The notes: generated from the letters alone by a model not told the origin. DNA of 31,459 nucleotides from an uncultured Treponema sp. (GCA_937877535.1 CALFJF010000066.1:1-31459); one strand, 5' to 3'. Shown: positions 8,071 through 15,786, counted from the stretch's first letter. A program made the numbers and translations.

Positions 8071-8565
8071 TCAAAGCACCGAAAACGCGATTCCAATAAA
8101 AGCACCAAGAAGACTTCCGACGCACACTTCCATTGGAGTATGCCCGTCAACTTCTTTGACGCGACGAAGCAGTTTTTTGTCTGCGTTTTCCGATTTTGCA
8201 GAATTTGCTGAATCAACGAGTTCATTGATACGCCGCGCGTGAGTTCCGTTTGAGCGTCTGACTCCAAGCGCATCGCGAATCGTGATAAAAAACAAAACGA
8301 ACGAAAGGATAAAAACGTCAGAATCAAGTCCAGAGCGAAAACCGATGCAAACGCAAACGCACGCCACAGAAGCCGAATGAGAAGATGGCATTCCGCCAGT
8401 TCTCCAAAACATGAGTTCAAAAAGGTCTGAAAGTTTTGCAACGCGCCCGCGAAAAAGGCTGATAATCGTCTTTAGAAATTGCGCACTTAACCAACTAAAA
8501 ACGCACGCAAGCAACGTAGGACTTGTGAGTAACGTATGCAAATGTCCGCCAGCAACAGAAAACAT
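8071..8565 (-). CDS. Divergent PAP2-family membrane protein (DUF212/YuiD-like)
   Basis: This 164-residue membrane protein matches the divergent PAP2 family (DUF212, Bacillus YuiD-like). It carries the family signatures FWRTGGMPSSHSA (about 53-65), DALGVRRSNGTHA (about 99-111) and GHTPMEVCVGSLLGAFIG near the C-terminus, and a length of about 150-165 is usual. PAP2 relatives act on phosphorylated lipids or related substrates, but the substrate of this branch is not established. It is the first gene of the operon that runs through rnf. The ATG at 8565 has no Shine-Dalgarno sequence and lies 6 bases after a predicted -10 element. Confidence 0.85.
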   Translation of the reverse strand: MFSVAGGHLHTLLTSPTLLACVFSWLSAQFLKTIISLFRGRVAKLSDLFELMFWRTGGMPSSHSASVACVCVCIGFRSGLDSDVFILSFVLFFITIRDALGVRRSNGTHARRINELVDSANSAKSENADKKLLRRVKEVDGHTPMEVCVGSLLGAFIGIAFSVL

Positions 8566-8571
8566 GAAAAA

Positions 8572-8600
8572 ATGATACAGACAAAAAGCCTTTTTTTCAA
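8572..8600 (-). promoter_or_regulatory. Promoter of the PAP2-rnf-GH57 operon
   Basis: Minus-strand -35 TTGAAA at 8600-8595, a 17-base spacer and -10 TATCAT at 8577-8572. The expected transcription start is at about 8565, which is the first base of the ATG of the PAP2-like gene. This points to a leaderless mRNA. Confidence 0.55.
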
Positions 8601-8667
8601 TTAGACAAAGAAAACGCGCGGGAATTTTGAAACGATTTTCGACTCGGACGAAGCGCGAGTCAAGTGG

Positions 8668-8673
8668 TATAAT
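8668..8673 (+). promoter_or_regulatory. Candidate -10 element for the RluA-family gene
   Basis: A consensus TATAAT lies 38 bases before the pseudouridine synthase start. I see no convincing -35 at 16-18 bases upstream, so this is a partial promoter call. Confidence 0.35.
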
Positions 8674-8711
8674 AAACGAGTTTTGAGCGATAATAATTGA
8701 GGAATTTTTTA

Positions 8712-9698
8712 ATGGATTTTTCGCATTTTACGGTTCAAAAAGACGACGATGGAAAAAGAATTGACAAAATCGTTCGCGTTATTTTGAAAAATCACAATCT
8801 CGGCGGGATTTTCGGGGCAATCAGGAAAGGGTTTATTCTGTTAGACGAAAAAAAATGCCGCCAAGACACAAAAGTAAAAGAAGGCAGCGTCATTTCCGTG
8901 GCGACTTTTTTAATAGAAAAAAATGACGAAAAAACAAAAAAATCGACTGTGCAAAAAACAAAAATCGGCTCTGAACTTGAAAAACTCGTTATTTTTAGAA
9001 ACGAGCATATTCTTTTTTTGAATAAACCGTATGGCATTCCAGTGCAGCCGTCAAAAACGCACCCGCACTCGCTTTTGGAGTTGATTTTGGAAGATTTTGA
9101 AAAAAACGGCTCAAAATCGATTTCTTTTAAGCCAGGTCCGCTTCACCGACTCGACGAGCGCACGACTGGAATTGTTGCGTATTCGCAAAGCCTTTTTGGA
9201 GCGCGAGTCTTTTCAGAGGCGATTCAAAGCGGAAAAATCAAAAAAATGTACTTGGCACTTCTTGAAGGAAATCTAAAAAACGAATGCGTTTGGACTGACG
9301 AAATCAAAAAGAACGAAGATTCTTCAAAAAAATTCAAAACCGTACAAATAGATTTTGGCGGGAAAAAATCAACAACGCGCGTAATTCCCGTTTTGAGCGG
9401 AATCGTGAACGGAAAAAAAGCAACGCTTTCGCGCGTTTTTATTGAAACGGGCAGAACGCACCAAATCCGCGCGCAATGCGCTTTGCACGGTTTTCCGCTT
9501 TTGGGAGATAGCGCGTATGGCTCAAAATGCACGCCTTTTTCAAAAGAGCGCGAATTTTTTTTGCACGCTCAAACGCTTTTTTTGGAAGAAATTGCAGAAA
9601 AACTCAAAACCCCGCCGAGTTTGAGCGCGGACGTTCCAAATGAAATCGAAAAAATCCTTGAAAATGCGTTCGGAAAATCTTTGATTGAAAATCGTTGA
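8712..9698 (+). CDS. RluA-family 23S rRNA pseudouridine synthase
   Basis: The 328-residue protein isomerises uridine to pseudouridine in RNA, most likely in 23S rRNA (RluC/RluD type). An S4-like RNA-binding domain covers about residues 14-70. The catalytic domain follows, with LNKPYGIPVQPS (103-114), the catalytic motif LHRLDERTTGI in which Asp148 is the nucleophile, and RTHQIRAQCALHGFPLLGD near 247-265. The ATG at 8712 is chosen because GAGGA lies 8 bases upstream; an in-frame TTG at 8697 overlaps that site. The exact target uridines cannot be told from the sequence. It is transcribed divergently from the rnf operon and probably stands alone. Confidence 0.92.
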   Translation: MDFSHFTVQKDDDGKRIDKIVRVILKNHNLGGIFGAIRKGFILLDEKKCRQDTKVKEGSVISVATFLIEKNDEKTKKSTVQKTKIGSELEKLVIFRNEHILFLNKPYGIPVQPSKTHPHSLLELILEDFEKNGSKSISFKPGPLHRLDERTTGIVAYSQSLFGARVFSEAIQSGKIKKMYLALLEGNLKNECVWTDEIKKNEDSSKKFKTVQIDFGGKKSTTRVIPVLSGIVNGKKATLSRVFIETGRTHQIRAQCALHGFPLLGDSAYGSKCTPFSKEREFFLHAQTLFLEEIAEKLKTPPSLSADVPNEIEKILENAFGKSLIENR

Positions 9699-9730
9699 CT
9701 TTTTCTAGCAAAGGCCGCCCGCGGGAAAAC

Positions 9731-9758
9731 TTGACGAAATACTTTTTTTTTGTATGGT
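9731..9758 (+). promoter_or_regulatory. Promoter for the lipoprotein gene
   Basis: A -35 TTGACG at 9731-9736, a 16-base spacer and a -10 TATGGT at 9753-9758. A small hairpin (GCGG at 9779-9782 pairing with CCGC at 9788-9791) lies directly before the ribosome-binding site GGGGAG at 9792-9797. Confidence 0.45.
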
Positions 9759-9802
9759 GTCTTATATTTCAACTTACAGCGGATTTTCCGCGGGGAGACA
9801 CT

Positions 9803-10729
9803 ATGAAAAAACTTCACAAGGCATTTTTGCTTTCGCTCATGGCAGCATCGCTTTTCGCGCTTTCGGCGTGCTCGGACGACGACGATTCGACCGTTTCTGG
9901 AAATGACAATTCAACTTCATCCCCTGTTTCGACAAGCGGCAATAGCGATGATTCAGGTTCCACAACAGTTTCGGCGAGTTTGCCTGAAAGCAAGGGAACA
10001 AACGAATTGAGCGGAAAAAAATTCTCTGTCACAGAAAGTGACAATTCTACAATAACCTGGGAATTTTCAGACACAACGGCAAAAGTGACTAACGGAGACA
10101 ACGTTGTAAATTACCGTTACACCTACGATTCGACAAAAAAGATTATTAATCTTGTCTATACTTCCATTACGCTTGATGGAAAGTCTGCTTCAAGCGTAAG
10201 CGACTTTGTGAATGTGCAAAAACAAATCTCTGAAGCAGCGGGCAAAACTTGGACAAGCACAATGGAAGCCTATTATACCTCACAAGGAACAGCGAACTTT
10301 TCCACGCCCGATGTCTTCAAGTATGAGTTGGGCGAAAAAACGCTCACACTCACTAAGTTTTATTTTTCTGGAACGCTCCCGACCACGGCAGGATTTAAAC
10401 TCTCTACGACGAATTCAGGATACATCGAACTAACTCAAAACTCTGCCGGACGCATCAAAATCAAAGACAACGGCACAAAATACTACGGCCATCCGACCTT
10501 CAGCAACGGCTCATTCTCCGGCACAATGTATAAGGGCAAGGGCGAAGAAACGGCGGGAGCAATCGAAGGCACATACACCACGAGCGGCACGGGGCTTTCG
10601 GGCTGCACGGTTACGCTCACATTCACATCCCTTCCAAGCTCGATTACGGGTGTGGAAACGGGCAAAGCGTACCAGCTCGGTCAAAGTTCCTCCGAAGACT
10701 GCACACTTTCACTCGCACTTGTCGAATAG
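9803..10729 (+). CDS. Putative lipoprotein of unknown function
   Basis: This 308-residue protein has a typical bacterial lipoprotein signal: a Lys-rich start, a hydrophobic stretch, and the lipobox LSAC at about 16-19, after which Cys would be lipidated. It is followed by an acidic and Ser/Thr-rich flexible stretch (about 20-70) common in spirochaetal surface lipoproteins. The remainder is beta-rich with many Thr, Ser and Gly residues, with two stretches containing similar GTxYxGxG or GTYTTSGTG patterns. I recognise no enzymatic motif. The ATG at 9803 follows GGGGAG by 5 bases. It is probably a single-gene transcript, with a promoter at 9731-9758 and a terminator at 10762-10804. Confidence 0.82.
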   Translation: MKKLHKAFLLSLMAASLFALSACSDDDDSTVSGNDNSTSSPVSTSGNSDDSGSTTVSASLPESKGTNELSGKKFSVTESDNSTITWEFSDTTAKVTNGDNVVNYRYTYDSTKKIINLVYTSITLDGKSASSVSDFVNVQKQISEAAGKTWTSTMEAYYTSQGTANFSTPDVFKYELGEKTLTLTKFYFSGTLPTTAGFKLSTTNSGYIELTQNSAGRIKIKDNGTKYYGHPTFSNGSFSGTMYKGKGEETAGAIEGTYTTSGTGLSGCTVTLTFTSLPSSITGVETGKAYQLGQSSSEDCTLSLALVE

Positions 10730-10761
10730 AAGCGAGGAAGCCGCTTAAGCACCCACGGCGC

Positions 10762-10804
10762 AAGCGCACGGAGAACAAAAAATTGCTCGCCGTGCGCTTT
10801 TTTC
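10762..10804 (+). terminator. Rho-independent terminator after the lipoprotein gene
   Basis: A 10-base perfect stem, AAGCGCACGG (10762-10771) with CCGTGCGCTT (10790-10799), an 18-base loop, and a T-rich tract on the plus strand. It lies 33 bases after the lipoprotein stop codon. Confidence 0.75.
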
Positions 10805-10812
10805 TCTGCGGC

Positions 10813-10882
10813 GGTTGAGCCTGTCGAAACCTCAATTCACCAGTTTTTTGTGGTTTCGATACGATCTTTAGTCTACTCAACC
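10813..10882. repeat. Pair of TTGAGC/TCGAA palindromic repeat units
   Basis: Two oppositely oriented units of a REP-like family. The unit at 10813-10831 starts GGTTGAGC and ends TCGAAACC, so its ends pair. The unit at 10852-10882, read on the minus strand, is a longer version that starts GGTTGAGTAGAC and ends GTATCGAAACC. Related units occur inside the adjacent kinase gene and on both sides of the chemotaxis gene at 19338. Confidence 0.7.
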
Positions 10883-10977
10883 ACCGCAAAATCGGCATAC
10901 TTTTTGTAACGCCACCGCCCGTCTTTCTCAGCGATGCCAAACTTGTCAAAACTATCACGGGGAGCAACATTAGACAT
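10873..10977 (-). CDS. Possible small protein or gene remnant, 34 codons
   Basis: A 34-residue reading frame (MSNVAPRDSFDKFGIAEKDG, then RWRYKKYADFAVVE) begins 8 bases inside the end of the kinase gene, in another frame. It looks protein-like in composition (charged, with an RWRYKKY cluster), but its last codons come from the palindromic repeat at 10852-10882. It could be a small coupled protein, or the leftover start of a gene truncated by the repeat. I know no family for it. Confidence 0.25.
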   Translation of the reverse strand: MSNVAPRDSFDKFGIAEKDGRWRYKKYADFAVVE

Positions 10978-13900
10978 TTTTTAGCAATTTGAGAATCGCG
11001 TTTTGGTCTACGGAGCGCACCTTCGCCTTTACGCTTTTGTAGAGTTCTGCACTCGAATCGGGTATGGCGTATTTTTCAAGTTGCTCGATAATACTGTCTG
11101 CACTGTTAAAATCAAAAACGGAAACGACTTCGCGGAGCGCGGAAAACGCTTCGGCAAGTTTTTCGGGGGAGATTTCTTCTTTTTGAGACGATGTGTTTTC
11201 GACACGCTGGGCTGCCGATTTTCCGACAAGGGGGGTAAGTTTTGCAAAATACGAGCGGTAATCGGCGAGCAAGGCTGGCGTTTTTTCGCGGATAGATTCT
11301 TCGGCACTTCGTGCCTTAGAATGACTTTCATTTTGAGACTTGCCATTGTTATCCTGAACTTTGCTGTTGTCATTCTGAGCCTTGTTATTGTCGTTCTGCC
11401 CCACGCTGTTGTCATTCTGAGCGTAGCGAAGAATCTCTGCATTTTGCGATGTTTCGCTTCGCTCAACCACCGATTCTTTTTGCGCGGAATCCCCTGCTTC
11501 TTCAAGTTCTTTCGCTTTTTCGGAAAGTTCCGCCGCGCCTATGAGCCTTGCAGAGGATTTGAGCGCGTGAACGAGAATCGTGAAGTTTTTCCAGTCGGAA
11601 GATTTTGCATATTCTTCTATTAAATTGGATTTTTCTTCGATTGAATCGTAGAAATTGCGGACGGCTTCTTTGAACACATCTTTTGTGCCGCAGTTTTTGA
11701 GCGCGGCTTCGATGTCCAAGCCGAAAATTTCGCCGAAAATTTCGCTCACCTCGCACACATTTTCGCGCCGCTCCTCGCCGTTCCAGCCGTTTTGCTTTGC
11801 TTCCACAAAATCTTTGTCGCCGGGCAAAACCAGAAGTTCTTTCGGAAGATAGTTTCTAATCATCTCTTCGAGTTTTTTGGGGTCAATCGGCTTTGAAAGA
11901 TAGTCGTCGAATCCCGCTTGCAAGTACATTTCCTTTGCGCCGCTGACCGCGTTTGCCGTGAGAGCGATTGCGGGCGTGTTTTTGTTGATTGAAGTGGAGT
12001 CTGAAAAATTCGCCGCCAAGAATTCCAAGCCGTCCATTTTTGGCATGAGATGGTCAACGAAAAGAATGTGATATTCGGTTTTTCGCACTAATTCCAACGC
12101 TTTAGAGCCGCTTTCCGCCGTGTCGATTTGGACTCGCGTGTTTTTTAAAAGTCCTTTAAAGACCGTGAGATTTACGGGCGTGTCGTCAATCACGAGGATT
12201 TTCGCAGCAGGGGCTTGGAAACTTTCGGTGTAAGAAGTCGCTTCCTGCATGAGAGCCGCGCGGGCTTCTTCGCGAGTTCCGATTGCTTCCCAACTTCGGA
12301 CGCGCTGCTCCAGAACGAACGAAAATTCGCTTCCCTTGCCGTAAGTGCTTTTGACGGAAAGAGCCGTTCCCATTTGCGAGAGAAGCCCGTTTACGATGCT
12401 CATTCCCAAGCCAGTTCCTTCGATTGAGCGGTTTCGGTTTTCTTCGATTCGCTCGAACGGCTTGTAGAGTTTTTCCAAATCCTCTTCTTTGATGCCGATT
12501 CCCGTGTCTGCCACGGAGATTTTTAGGCGGATTGAAGAATCAGATGCGGTCATTGAGCTTGTCGAAATGACCATTTCACTTGTGTTTTTGGTGGTTTCGA
12601 CAAGCTCAACCACCGCACTATTTTCCGAGTCGCAGCCAATCGTGAGCGTGACCGAGCCTTCGTGAGTGTATTTTACGGCGTTCGTGAGGATGTTTAGGGC
12701 GCACTGCTTGATTCGAGTTTCGTCGCCGTACAAAAGATGCGGCATGGTTTCGTCAACTTGCACCAAAAAGCTCAAGCCTTTGTTGACTGCGCGGGATTCG
12801 ACCATGTTCGCAAGGTCGGTAATCGTGGAGCGGAGGTCGTAGTCGTCCTCGATGATTTCCATTTTGCCCGCTTCGATTTTTGAGAAGTCGAGAATGTCGT
12901 TTATAATAGAAAGAAGTGATTTTCCGCTCGACTGGATGTCGCGGGCGTAAGTTTTGATGGTGTCCTCGTTCGTTTCGCGGAGAATCATCTCGTCAAGACC
13001 GAGAACGGCGTTAATCGGGGAGCGGATTTCGTGGCTCATGCTTGAAAGGAAGGCGGATTTTGCCTCGCTCGCCGCGTTCGCTTTTTTGGTCGCCTCGCGC
13101 AATTCGTTCGTGGTCGCTTCAAGGAAGGTGACGAGCCGCTCGGTAATCGGAATTGAAACGCCGATTGACCGCTGAAAACCTGAAGCATGGCTTTGCTCAA
13201 AGTGATGCTCTTCGCCCTCGCCAGAATAAAGAGTGGGCATTCCGCTAGGCGACTCGCCCTCGCCTTGCTCAATCGTCGCCGAAACTGAATGGGAAATTTC
13301 GTCCGCTTCGCCCTGAGCGTGTGCCGAGCGCGGTCGCCAGCCGTCCGCAAAATCTTCTGAAAAATCGCGGTGAGTGTGCGAATGGACGGCGGTTTTCCGC
13401 GGATTGTCAAATGAAATGCCCGGAACGATGGGACGGTGCAAATCGCATTTTTTTACATCGCCCTCGCGTAAGCCAATCGTGACCAACTGGCTATTGAACA
13501 CGCCGCCCTGCCCTTTGAATCGGTACAATTCCGAAAATCCGTGGCAGTAGACAAGTTCTGAGACGACATGCGCGTAAAAGTCGATTTCTTCGTGGGCGCA
13601 CTCTTTGAGAAAAATCGCGCGGTTCGCGCAAGCGTACAAGAAAATCGCTTCGGGCGCAAAATCGCGCATCCTAAAACTTGCCTCTTCGGTTTTTCCCAGA
13701 ATCTCGCTCGCCTTGCCGTAAGTGAAGCGGATATATTCGCCGTCTCTCACATCGCCCATCGTGTTCAGTCCGCCCTCGTCGTTGAAGCCGCACGGAACGC
13801 GCGCCATAAGGTAGCCGTTTCGGTTCACCATAATCGGAAATTCGCAGATGTTCGACACAAAATGCGCGTCTGGCTCGACATCAAGGTATTTTTTGTAAAT

Positions 13901-14599
13901 CTGCGTGGCGGGAACGCCGTCAATCGTCTTGATGAGCGAATCGCCCACGCTGCCAGGCTCGCCCGCCTCAACGAGCATTTCCTTTCCGATTGGCTTCCAT
14001 GAAAAAAGGCTCTCCGTGTAAAAATACAAATCTTTTCCCGAAAAAAACGCCGCGACTATGCCGTTGCGAATGAGATTGTTTCCGAACGCAAACGGGGCTT
14101 TGTCGTTCGCATCGGAAGTGTTGATGTTCGCGATTGAGCCGAAAAAAGGAATGTCGTCGTAGCCGCGAGTCGCCTCGTCCATAAAGCGCGAAATCTTAAA
14201 AGTGATGCCGCTTCCGAGCAAAAGAACGCCTTTGATGTCATTGATTTGGGACAAACGCTTCTTAAAATCGCCCGTGATTTCGTTCAGCGCACAGGTGTCA
14301 CCGTCGTAATCAAAAATCGTCACTTCCGCATCGTCAAAAAAACAGAAATTAAAGCGCATAAGTTTTTCGGTGTTCAAGCCGACCATCGGGTCGCCGAACA
14401 AACTCATTCCCACGATTTTCGCTTTTGGAAGCTCGCGGTGAAACATCGCAATCACTTTCTGCGCGTCCGCCGCCGAAAAGCGCGAAAGATAAAACTGCAC
14501 GAAAACCGTCCTGGCGCGAGTGTAGTCGCTGTAAAATTTCATATCGGAAAGACGACGCAAATCGGCTTCGCTTTTCACATCAAAAGTGCGCTGAATCAT
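10970..14599 (-). CDS. FIST-domain hybrid sensor histidine kinase (HisKA-HATPase-REC-HPt)
   Basis: This 1209-residue cytoplasmic signalling protein combines a whole phosphorelay in one chain. FIST sensor domains occupy about residues 35-375 (FIST domains are thought to bind small ligands such as amino acids). A linker and short coiled coil lead to HisKA with the phosphorylated His523 in SHEIRSPIN. The ATPase domain has an N box (NILTNAVKY), G1 (ADTGIGI) and G2 (GTGLGMS). A receiver has Asp849 in FVDHLMPKMDG, and an HPt domain has His1011 in HALKSS. There are no membrane helices. Two stretches are repeat-derived: about 662-684 inside the ATPase domain, and five 7-residue repeats at 1061-1095. 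No Shine-Dalgarno precedes the ATG at 14599; a TAAAAT -10-like element lies at 14611-14606. The output partner is unknown. Confidence 0.9.
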   Translation of the reverse strand: MIQRTFDVKSEADLRRLSDMKFYSDYTRARTVFVQFYLSRFSAADAQKVIAMFHRELPKAKIVGMSLFGDPMVGLNTEKLMRFNFCFFDDAEVTIFDYDGDTCALNEITGDFKKRLSQINDIKGVLLLGSGITFKISRFMDEATRGYDDIPFFGSIANINTSDANDKAPFAFGNNLIRNGIVAAFFSGKDLYFYTESLFSWKPIGKEMLVEAGEPGSVGDSLIKTIDGVPATQIYKKYLDVEPDAHFVSNICEFPIMVNRNGYLMARVPCGFNDEGGLNTMGDVRDGEYIRFTYGKASEILGKTEEASFRMRDFAPEAIFLYACANRAIFLKECAHEEIDFYAHVVSELVYCHGFSELYRFKGQGGVFNSQLVTIGLREGDVKKCDLHRPIVPGISFDNPRKTAVHSHTHRDFSEDFADGWRPRSAHAQGEADEISHSVSATIEQGEGESPSGMPTLYSGEGEEHHFEQSHASGFQRSIGVSIPITERLVTFLEATTNELREATKKANAASEAKSAFLSSMSHEIRSPINAVLGLDEMILRETNEDTIKTYARDIQSSGKSLLSIINDILDFSKIEAGKMEIIEDDYDLRSTITDLANMVESRAVNKGLSFLVQVDETMPHLLYGDETRIKQCALNILTNAVKYTHEGSVTLTIGCDSENSAVVELVETTKNTSEMVISTSSMTASDSSIRLKISVADTGIGIKEEDLEKLYKPFERIEENRNRSIEGTGLGMSIVNGLLSQMGTALSVKSTYGKGSEFSFVLEQRVRSWEAIGTREEARAALMQEATSYTESFQAPAAKILVIDDTPVNLTVFKGLLKNTRVQIDTAESGSKALELVRKTEYHILFVDHLMPKMDGLEFLAANFSDSTSINKNTPAIALTANAVSGAKEMYLQAGFDDYLSKPIDPKKLEEMIRNYLPKELLVLPGDKDFVEAKQNGWNGEERRENVCEVSEIFGEIFGLDIEAALKNCGTKDVFKEAVRNFYDSIEEKSNLIEEYAKSSDWKNFTILVHALKSSARLIGAAELSEKAKELEEAGDSAQKESVVERSETSQNAEILRYAQNDNSVGQNDNNKAQNDNSKVQDNNGKSQNESHSKARSAEESIREKTPALLADYRSYFAKLTPLVGKSAAQRVENTSSQKEEISPEKLAEAFSALREVVSVFDFNSADSIIEQLEKYAIPDSSAELYKSVKAKVRSVDQNAILKLLKNV
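11294..11436. repeat. Inverted repeat ends enclosing five 21-bp tandem units
   Basis: Two oppositely oriented copies of a repeat bound this stretch: 11294-11324 (plus strand AGATTCTTCGGCAC... ending TTAGAATGA) and 11412-11436 (plus strand TCATTCTGAGCG... ending GAAGAATCT). Between and partly overlapping them, five 21-base units run from 11419 down to 11315. In the kinase frame they encode QNDNSVG, QNDNNKA, QNDNSKV, QDNNGKS and QNESHSK. The reading frame is kept throughout. Confidence 0.8.
11451..11471 (-). repeat. Single palindromic repeat unit in the kinase gene
   Basis: On the minus strand this reads GGTGGTTGAGCGAAGCGAAAC, a member of the TTGAGC/TCGAA-like family. It encodes VVERSET in the kinase frame and lies next to the heptad-repeat region. 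Confidence 0.55.
12548..12614. repeat. Inverted pair of hairpin repeats inside the ATPase domain
   Basis: Two 25-base units in opposite orientation, 12548-12572 and 12590-12614, separated by 17 bases. Each can fold on itself: the first has GGTCATT pairing with AATGACC, the second (minus strand) has GGTGGTT pairing with AACCACC. The shared loop is GAGCTTGTCGA. The stem bases differ between units but stay paired. They encode about residues 662-684 of the kinase. Confidence 0.85.
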
Positions 14600-14680
14600 A
14601 GATTTATTTTAGCATTTTTTTGATTTTTTTGAGCGAATTTTCATATTTTAGATTTGAGAATAAGACGTTTTGCCACAAAC

Positions 14681-15583
14681 TCAGCAATGCCTTTGCAAGG
14701 CGGCAACATACGCTTTGCCGTAGCGCGAAAGCACTGTGCCTTTTCGCGTCAACACGCCCACGGTCATCGAGTCTGCAACGGAAAGTGGTTTTGCAATAAT
14801 CGTTTCGCCGTTTAGTTCGTGACTGATAACGCCTGAGCAAATCGTGTAGCCGTCCAAGCCGATGAGCAAATTGAACAGCGTGGCTCGGTCGCGCACTTTG
14901 ATGTTTTTGGGGCAGTCAAAGTCGATTGCCGTGAGCGGCTCTTCGGCAAAATAGAACGAATTGAAGTCGCCTTGCTCGTAGGTGAGGTACGGGAACGGCT
15001 TTAGGTCTTCGAGCGAGACGGCTTCTTTTTGCGCAAGCGGATTTGACGACGAGATGAACACGTGAAGCGGCGCGGTGAACAGCGGCTCAAAATGCAGGCT
15101 GTTTTTTCGGAGCAGTTTTTTGATGACTTCTTGATTTTTCTGGCTCGTGTACAAAACGCCGATTTCGCTTTTGAGATGCGCCACATCCTCAATGATTTCG
15201 TGCGTCTGCGTTTCGCGCAATGTAAAATCATACGCCACACTGCCAAATTCGCGTATCACATCAACAAATGCGTTCACCGCAAACGAATAGTGCTGGCAGC
15301 TCACAGAAAAAATCGGGCGCACGTCGCCCGCGCCCTTGTACCGCTCTTCAAGCAACGCCACCTGCTCCAAAACCTGCCGCGCGTAGGACAAAAATTCATC
15401 GCCCTCGTTCGTCACCGTTACGCCCTTGTTCGAGCGAGAAAAAATCGTGATTCCCAGTTCGCCTTCAAGTTCGCGGATTGCAGCGGTCAAACTCGGCTGC
15501 GAGATAAAAACCTTTTCCGCCGCCTGCGTGATGTTCTGCGCCTTCGCCACAGCCACGGCGTATTTGAGTTGCTGGAGTGTCAT
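14681..15583 (-). CDS. LysR-family transcriptional regulator
   Basis: The 300-residue protein has the LysR layout: an N-terminal winged helix-turn-helix (about residues 4-62, with ITQAAEKVFISQPSLTAAIR as the recognition region) and a periplasmic-binding-protein-like effector domain (about 90-295). Such proteins usually bind DNA as tetramers and respond to a small molecule. Its ATG overlaps the stop of the preceding small gene by 4 bases (ATGA), so it is translated with the DUF3791-DUF3990 set. metE lies about 1.2 kb away and divergently, so control of metE is possible but only inferred. The effector cannot be named. Confidence 0.88.
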   Translation of the reverse strand: MTLQQLKYAVAVAKAQNITQAAEKVFISQPSLTAAIRELEGELGITIFSRSNKGVTVTNEGDEFLSYARQVLEQVALLEERYKGAGDVRPIFSVSCQHYSFAVNAFVDVIREFGSVAYDFTLRETQTHEIIEDVAHLKSEIGVLYTSQKNQEVIKKLLRKNSLHFEPLFTAPLHVFISSSNPLAQKEAVSLEDLKPFPYLTYEQGDFNSFYFAEEPLTAIDFDCPKNIKVRDRATLFNLLIGLDGYTICSGVISHELNGETIIAKPLSVADSMTVGVLTRKGTVLSRYGKAYVAALQRHC

Positions 15584-15786
15584 AGGCGCAACTCTGCTAG
15601 ATAGTGCTGGTACACATAGGCCGCACCCTCGCGGTACAATTCTGTTTCACGGTCGGTCAGTTTTTCAAAAAGGCGCGATTCATACAGTTTCCTCAACGCT
15701 TCATCATATTCAATATGCTCGTCCTCAACAATGAAAGCGGCAATTTCTTTTGTGAGCGAATCAATGAGCCAGTCAATTTTATCCAT
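15580..15786 (-). CDS. Small acidic protein downstream of the DUF3990 gene
   Basis: This 68-residue, probably helical protein contains many Glu, Asp and Tyr residues (for example FIVEDEHIEYDEALRKLY and DRETELYREGAAYVYQHY). I do not recognise a characterised domain, though small genes of this type accompany DUF3990 genes in other bacteria as far as I recall. It overlaps the DUF3990 stop by 8 bases and the LysR start by 4, so it is almost certainly expressed as part of this four-gene unit. An antitoxin-like or accessory role is a guess from context. AAAGGAAG precedes its ATG. Confidence 0.75.
   Translation of the reverse strand: MDKIDWLIDSLTKEIAAFIVEDEHIEYDEALRKLYESRLFEKLTDRETELYREGAAYVYQHYLAELRL

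Noticed and set aside
10644..10970. 108-codon minus-strand frame covering the terminator and repeats downstream of the kinase
   Set aside because: It runs through the terminator hairpin and into the lipoprotein gene. Its sequence is repeat-derived and has no ribosome-binding site.
10813..12614. CRISPR array
   Set aside because: The repeats are palindromic units in opposite orientations at irregular spacing, or contiguous 21-bp coding repeats without spacers. No cas genes are present.
14681..14710. Palindrome GCCTTTGCAAGGC at the end of the LysR gene as a terminator
   Set aside because: It has no usable loop and no T run, and it lies within the coding sequence.
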